Source of the DNA: Selenomonas sp.
Lineage (GTDB): Bacteria > Bacillota > Negativicutes > Selenomonadales > Selenomonadaceae
Length of the DNA: 52,678 nucleotides
Direction of reading: 5' to 3'
Assembly: GCA_022773585.1 (NCBI GenBank)
Contig: JALEZZ010000073.1
Span: 1-52,678, forward strand
Shown here piece after piece: positions 51,361-52,678 of this stretch. Position 1 is the first letter of the stretch. The number at the start of each line of letters is the position of its first letter. The notes beneath the pieces are model-generated. The model had not been told where the DNA came from. It searched no databases and saw nothing but the letters and a program-made list of their open reading frames with translations. Position numbers and translations under genes: made by a program.

Positions 51361-51482
51361 ATGTTCGAGAGTTCCCCATTTCGGACAGAATAACAACCCC
51401 TTTTCCCCAAATACCCACATACCCAAGTCCTAAAATCCTAAAAAAGCGGCCCGATGCTTCCCCTGAGCATCGGGCCGCTTTC
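51361..51482 (+). ncRNA. Candidate C-rich small RNA in the porin 3' region
   Basis: From the promoter at 51328-51356 a transcript would start near 51363 and reach the strong hairpin at 51443-51481, about 120 nt. The first 75 nt have no stable fold and contain several C runs (TTCCCC, AACCCC, TTTTCCCC, ACCCA twice), like the C-rich seed regions with which small RNAs of Firmicutes cover ribosome sites. Only a 10-codon ORF without a ribosome site is present. The RNA would be embedded in the 3' untranslated region of the porin and share its terminator. Predicted from sequence only. Confidence 0.4.
51443..51481. terminator. Hairpin between porin and manA
   Basis: 16-bp perfect stem AAAGCGGCCCGATGCT/AGCATCGGGCCGCTTT, 7-nt loop. 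The U run is short on the plus strand (CTTTCCGTTC) and better on the minus strand, so it may work for both converging units. Confidence 0.8.
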
Positions 51483-51506
51483 CGTTCGTCTGCCAAAACA
51501 GGCATG

Positions 51507-51543
51507 AAAAAGCTCCCTTGGAAGGGAGCTGGAGAGATAGCGA
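51507..51543 (-). terminator. manA terminator, derived from the two-hairpin repeat (copy C)
   Basis: Stem AGCTCCCTT/AAGGGAGCT (51511-51530) followed on the minus strand by five U. The plus-strand order hairpin-CTGG-AGAGA-TAGCGA is copy B (3913-3966) without its second hairpin, so a repeat appears to have become the terminator of manA; it ends one base before the manA stop codon. Confidence 0.7.
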
Positions 51544-51544
51544 A

Positions 51545-52513
51545 TCAGAGCTTGCTGAGGATGAGATCACCCTCGCCTTTCAGCGTGTACTTGCCGAGGC
51601 CGGCAGGCAGGAAGGCCGTCTCGCCTTTCTGGTACGTGACCTCGTCATCCCCTGCCGTGAGTTCAAGCTTGCCCGAGAGCACGGTGAAGCTCTGGAAGCT
51701 GTCGTCGCCGCAGAAGAGATGCGCCTTGCCGTCGATGGCGACATGATACGTCGTGAAGTATTCGCACGAAGCGAGCAGGCGCGCCTTTGCTCCCGCGAAG
51801 ATATCCATGTCCGTCGTCATCATCGGATGCGCCTTCGGCGGTTCGAGATTCGTGACGTCGAGCGCCTTTGCGACGTGGAGCTCGCGCGGCTTGCCATCCT
51901 TGCCGACGCGGCCGTAATCGTAGATGCGGTACGTCGTGTTCGAATTCTGCTGGATTTCGCAGATCAGGATGCCCTTGCCGATGGCATGGAGCGTGCCGCT
52001 GTCGATGAAGAAGACATCGCCCTTGTGGACGGGCACGCGGTTGCAGACATCGAGAAGCGTGTTGTCCTGAATCCGGCGCTCGAATTCTTCCTTGCTGATC
52101 TTATCCTTGAAGCCGTAAAGCAGGCTCGCGCCGGGCTCGCAATCGACAATGTACCACATCTCCGTCTTGCCATACTCGCCCTCGACGCGCTGCGCATATT
52201 CGTTGTCAGGATGCACCTGCACCGAGAGGTTGCCGCGCGCATCGATGAGCTTGATCAGCAGCGGGAAATACGGGAATTTCTCCACATGCGTGCCGAGCAC
52301 ATCCTTTTTCTGTGCGGCCAGCCAGTCCTCGAGCGTCTTGCCCTTCGCTTCGCCATTCGCGATGACGCTCTTGCCGTCCTTGTGGCAGGCGAGCTCCCAG
52401 CTCTCAGCGACGATGTCGAGGTCGGTCTTTTTGCCATACTCTTCTTTGAGCCGTGTGCCACCCCAGAGATAGTCTTTGAGGGGGGCGGTGAGTTTCATCG
52501 GATAAAGCTTCAT
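51545..52513 (-). CDS. Mannose-6-phosphate isomerase, class I type
   Basis: 322 aa, the short Firmicute form (ManA/GmuF). Cupin fold; zinc ligands in SVQVHPDNEYA (Q, H) and GTLHAIG (H), plus E of KTEMWY. YLWGGTRL at the N-terminus is the family start. Converts mannose-6-phosphate to fructose-6-phosphate, the last step that brings mannan sugars into glycolysis, and supplies the reverse direction for glycan synthesis. AAAGGG upstream of ATG 52513. No consensus promoter is certain: a TTGACA at 52597-52592 has no good -10. Confidence 0.94.
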   Translation of the reverse strand: MKLYPMKLTAPLKDYLWGGTRLKEEYGKKTDLDIVAESWELACHKDGKSVIANGEAKGKTLEDWLAAQKKDVLGTHVEKFPYFPLLIKLIDARGNLSVQVHPDNEYAQRVEGEYGKTEMWYIVDCEPGASLLYGFKDKISKEEFERRIQDNTLLDVCNRVPVHKGDVFFIDSGTLHAIGKGILICEIQQNSNTTYRIYDYGRVGKDGKPRELHVAKALDVTNLEPPKAHPMMTTDMDIFAGAKARLLASCEYFTTYHVAIDGKAHLFCGDDSFQSFTVLSGKLELTAGDDEVTYQKGETAFLPAGLGKYTLKGEGDLILSKL

Positions 52514-52590
52514 TTCAAATCTTCCCTTTCTTTATTTCTGGTTCAATCACAAAACTTGTGGGATTGAATAGTTTCGAAGAATAATTCATG

Positions 52591-52619
52591 TTGTCAAAAA
52601 AGAAGACATCCGCTAAGAT
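52591..52619 (+). promoter_or_regulatory. Promoter reading out of the right edge
   Basis: TTGTCA, 17-bp spacer, TAAGAT. An inverted repeat ACATC-CGCTAA-GATGT lies over the -10, and GTGGA/TCCAC arms (52620-52653) in the leader could form a hairpin. The -35 overlaps the possible -35 of manA on the other strand. Confidence 0.6.
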
Positions 52620-52670
52620 GTGGAAATGCATATCGACAATGTAAATCCACACAAAGGAATGTCCTCTCCA

Positions 52671-52678
52671 TGGATTAT
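52671..52678 (+). CDS. Start of an unidentified gene, cut by the window edge
   Basis: ATGGATTAT begins eight bases before the end, preceded by AAAGGA eleven bases upstream and by the promoter at 52591-52619. Only two full codons are visible, so no product can be named. Confidence 0.4.

Noticed and set aside
1..52678. CRISPR arrays, prophage genes, tRNA and rRNA genes
   Set aside because: No regular repeat-spacer pattern, phage structural genes, or recognisable tRNA/rRNA sequence was seen; a covariance-model search was not possible here.

Overview
The window looks like a chromosomal piece of an anaerobic Negativicute (a diderm Firmicute), most likely Selenomonadaceae (Selenomonas/Mitsuokella/Megamonas-like). 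The support is: a porin that begins with a signal peptide and one SLH domain (the OmpM/Mep45 design of this class), a succinate-to-propionate operon, a Gram-positive-style T-box on valS, high-GC genes, and AT-rich sigma70 promoters with 17-bp spacers. Genus is inference. I saw no rRNA, tRNA or CRISPR.

Layout. (1) 1-6033, minus strand: an exporter like E. coli ybhGFSR (HlyD adaptor, double-ATPase ABC protein, two ABC-2 permeases), followed by a CecR-like TetR gene; its promoter has a perfect 18-bp palindrome as spacer. (2) 6126-7283, plus: glycerate kinase. (3) 7335-18376, minus: DNA-end processing operon sbcD-sbcC-addB-addA, preceded by cheR and a degenerate, truncated PaaK-like gene. (4) 20402-22174: small heat-shock protein and a PAS-GGDEF diguanylate cyclase. 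(5) 22281-29671, minus: propionate operon: CoA-transferase, methylmalonyl-CoA mutase large and B12 subunits, MeaB, epimerase, and the alpha, small (epsilon-like) and biotin-carrier subunits of methylmalonyl-CoA decarboxylase. The membrane Na+ pump subunits (MmdB, MmdD) are not in this window. (6) 29906-36399, minus: T-box-valS-folC-O-antigen ligase-rex. (7) 36409-52678: a glucomannan locus that matches the Bacillus subtilis gmu operon in content: secreted GH26 mannanase, secreted CE2-type esterase, lactose/cellobiose-type PTS (IIB, IIC, IIA), GH1 phospho-beta-glucosidase, GntR/HutC regulator and mannose-6-phosphate isomerase, plus a divergent SLH porin. An SbmA/BacA-like ABC transporter and an unknown membrane protein sit inside it.

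How they work together. The mannanase and esterase would cut and deacetylate mannan outside the cell, the porin would pass oligosaccharides, the PTS would import and phosphorylate them, and GH1 plus ManA would feed glycolysis; carbon would then leave through succinate and the propionate operon. In this sequence the chain is broken twice: an IS21-family element of exactly 2400 bp (47663-50062, 4-bp GCGG target duplication) splits the porin gene, and an in-frame TAG splits PTS IIC.

The most interesting items: an identical 18-bp block spanning the -35 of three promoters (mannanase, PTS operon, and one just after the porin); the last of these appears to start a short C-rich, terminator-ended RNA (about 51361-51482) that could be a 3'UTR-embedded small RNA; and a two-hairpin repeat family, one copy of which lies in frame inside the linker of the double ABC ATPase.
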